A stretch of DNA of 64,000 nucleotides, from positions 13,338,381 to 13,402,380 of the forward strand of contig CM030833.1 of assembly GCA_018105865.1 (NCBI GenBank). The letters are read 5' to 3'. Made by a program: the position numbers and the translations under genes. Positions 62,221 through 64,000 of this stretch are shown piece after piece; position 1 is the first letter of the stretch, and the number at the start of each line of letters is the position of its first letter. Source of the stretch: Metaphire vulgaris. Its lineage: Eukaryota > Annelida > Clitellata > Crassiclitellata > Megascolecidae. The notes under the pieces were generated by a model. That model saw only the letters and a list, made by a program, of their open reading frames with translations, was not told where the DNA came from and made no database searches.

Positions 62221-62975
62221 GTACCTGAAAGACTCTTATTAGATGTTCATCGAACTTCAACGCCGTTATAGTGCTAACGATTTAAAACCAGTAGATTTCA
62301 TCGCCGAAACCAGGATGTCGGTAGACGAGGCCACATTCTAGTAGATCTACTGCAAAAACAGTAGCCGCGACACTGCAGTGTGTGTGTCGTTTGGTTGAAA
62401 TTGATAGGGCCAATTCCACTCAATCGGGGTGTCTTCAAACTCTACTGCTGTCAGCATCTACTCTTCTCTTAGCGCAACATTCTGAGAGACGACACAGCGG
62501 AGTGGGGAACCAGTCTTCTATTAATAATTGAACAGATAAAAGGAACGCTGGTTCCAGATTGAGGAAATTTGCCTTCGTGGTGAAAGATGGATCGAAAGAA
62601 GTAGAGAAGGAGGAGGAGGAACGACGACGACGACGAAAAACCGCAAACGGACGTGACTCGTTTGCAAATGTCAACGTATAAAATTCCCTTTTATGCCGAC
62701 CAACGGACAGATGGCGCTGCCGCCGTTACGACGGAATCTATGATTACGATTCCGATATCTACGACGACTCTATGGCTCGATTTCCGGTATTCCCGGTTCA
62801 CTTCCGGTGTTTCTCCGCGGTTTATTCGGTGGTGGACGACGCCAGTCTTAATTTCTGGAAATATAAGAAATGAAAAGGGTCTTCGGAAAGTGAAAACAAT
62901 TCCAAAATCCAGTTTCTGTTGGAACGAATGTGATTTGTTTTCAGTGAAGGCCTTCTACAGTGGACTGTAGACTGG
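62221..62975 (+). other. Downstream of CUB exon, probably intron
   Basis: Contains GAC/GAG trinucleotide runs at 62603-62640. No further exon recognised. Confidence 0.45.
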
Positions 62976-63275
62976 CAGTGTCTATTCTAGCCACCTTGAC
63001 ATTGGGGGGGGAAAGTTTGAAATGTTTGGCGGAGAAGGTTTGTCTCCCCAAAAACCTTGACAAGCAAAAAGGCCACCCTTATATTTTTTCCTCCTCGGAT
63101 GTGGTGACAAGCAAAAAAGTCATCTTATTTATATTTCCCCCTCTCAAAAAACCCCACTCGTCACACTTTTGGGAGGGGGAAATTTCCATCCTCCAATGCA
63201 ACATATAGACCTTTGGGGGGATTTTAAAACTGGGGGGGGGGAATTCCTCCCAGAGAAGCCCTAGAATAAACACTG
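62976..63275. mobile_element. MITE, family CAGTGTTTATTCTAG, with two A-tract motifs
   Basis: Exact 9-bp TSD GTAGACTGG at 62967-62975 and 63276-63284. Ends CAGTGTCTATTCTAGCC and CCCTAGAATAAACACTG. Unlike the sister copies at 29466 and 46858 it has about 120 extra bp (63058-63170) with two motif copies. Confidence 0.93.
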
Positions 63276-63284
63276 GTAGACTGG

Positions 63285-64000
63285 GCCACTCACTGTGGTC
63301 GTCTGAAGTGCCGCTGGGGCCGATGAGGTCTTACAGCACCCATAAAATTATTTTGCCGACGACGTCTTTAATTCTTCAGTTAGATCCGGAAATCTTTCGA
63401 ACTCTGCTTAACTAATTGCTTTTGCAAGGTTGTGCGAAGCAAAGGAATGCTAACACTGAGCACATTTTTAGCTACGCTATATAGAGGGCGTTATCTCTCT
63501 ACGACACAGCGCATCTAGGAATAAACATTGCTTCATTATAGAAGTAAAAATTTGGCATCATATTCTCAAATCTTTTCTTCAGCAGAACCTCCTCTTGTCA
63601 ATTATTTTTATTTCTACTATTGTTTTCAACGGAAGCGATCAGTTCGACTTCAATACGTGCAGCTGAGATGCTATTCGAAAAATTGCCGATAGCAGCGAAT
63701 TCTCGAAAAAGCGCCTCGTTTCCAGAATGCCGACCGCATCTAAATTACTGTTAATCGGAGGATTTATATAGCTCCTTCGCTTCGGTTCTCCTGCGCTTTT
63801 CCTGGTGGCGTTCAATATGGTGTAATTGGTTTGACGCCGGCGGGCGGGTGGGCGGGCGGGCGGGCGGGCGGGCGGGCGGGCGTAACTCCAGAAAGCAATG
63901 CATTCTGGCGTGCGTGTCTTGTCTCGCGGAGTTGGCTGTTTCAAGTAATTGATCGCCTATGGATCGCCGCCGATCCATTCCATGCCTCGTCTAAAGAGTT
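63285..64000. other. Non-coding sequence with a (GGGC)n repeat
   Basis: GGGCGGGC units at 63838-63882; otherwise nothing recognised, including no further SUEL-CUB exon. Confidence 0.5.

Overview
The window is animal nuclear DNA. It has spliced genes with GT/AG introns, decayed LINE and mariner coding sequence, very long microsatellites and dozens of short inverted-repeat transposons with target-site duplications (TSDs). The encoded KH-domain protein looks closest, from memory of the family, to protostome Imp proteins, so a marine-type invertebrate (arthropod or spiralian) is plausible; the species cannot be named from the sequence alone. No tRNA, rRNA, CRISPR or prokaryotic feature was seen, although the tRNA scan by eye was not exhaustive.

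Layout. (1) 0-3.6 kb: AT-rich flank with old transposon pieces. (2) 3.68-19.27 kb, plus strand: a gene for an IGF2BP/Imp-type mRNA-binding protein. I reconstructed it from 15 coding exons (1641 nt, 546 aa, every junction in phase) with one RRM, four KH domains and a Met/Pro-rich linker. Its introns carry a mariner copy, a LINE tail, piggyBac-like and hAT MITEs and a 1.1-1.2 kb tandem duplication. (3) 19.27 to about 24.29 kb: a probable 5 kb 3' UTR ending at an AATAAA followed by a GT-rich element; it contains two long inverted repeats. (4) About 24.3-60 kb: a repeat-dense, CpG-richer compartment with no convincing host gene. It holds nested non-autonomous transposons (mostly hAT-like, many with perfect 8-bp TSDs), pieces of at least four LINE copies and many microsatellites, including (GATA)n, (TTA)n, (AGT)n, (CT)n and (TA)n. 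CpG-rich blocks at about 29.65-30.3 kb and 60.05-60.5 kb might be promoters. (5) 61.15-62.22 kb, plus strand: two exons of a secreted or cell-surface protein with a SUEL/rhamnose-binding lectin domain followed by a CUB-like domain; the gene continues beyond what can be resolved on both sides.

The most unusual signal is a motif of about 20 bp, consensus GACRAGC-A(5-7)-GGTCRTC. It occurs roughly two dozen times, usually as 2-3 spaced copies, inside transposon families with different terminal repeats. I found none in the first 28 kb, which includes the Imp gene. I know of no description of it; it could be a shared transposase- or host-factor-binding site, or a short cassette that moves between MITE families.
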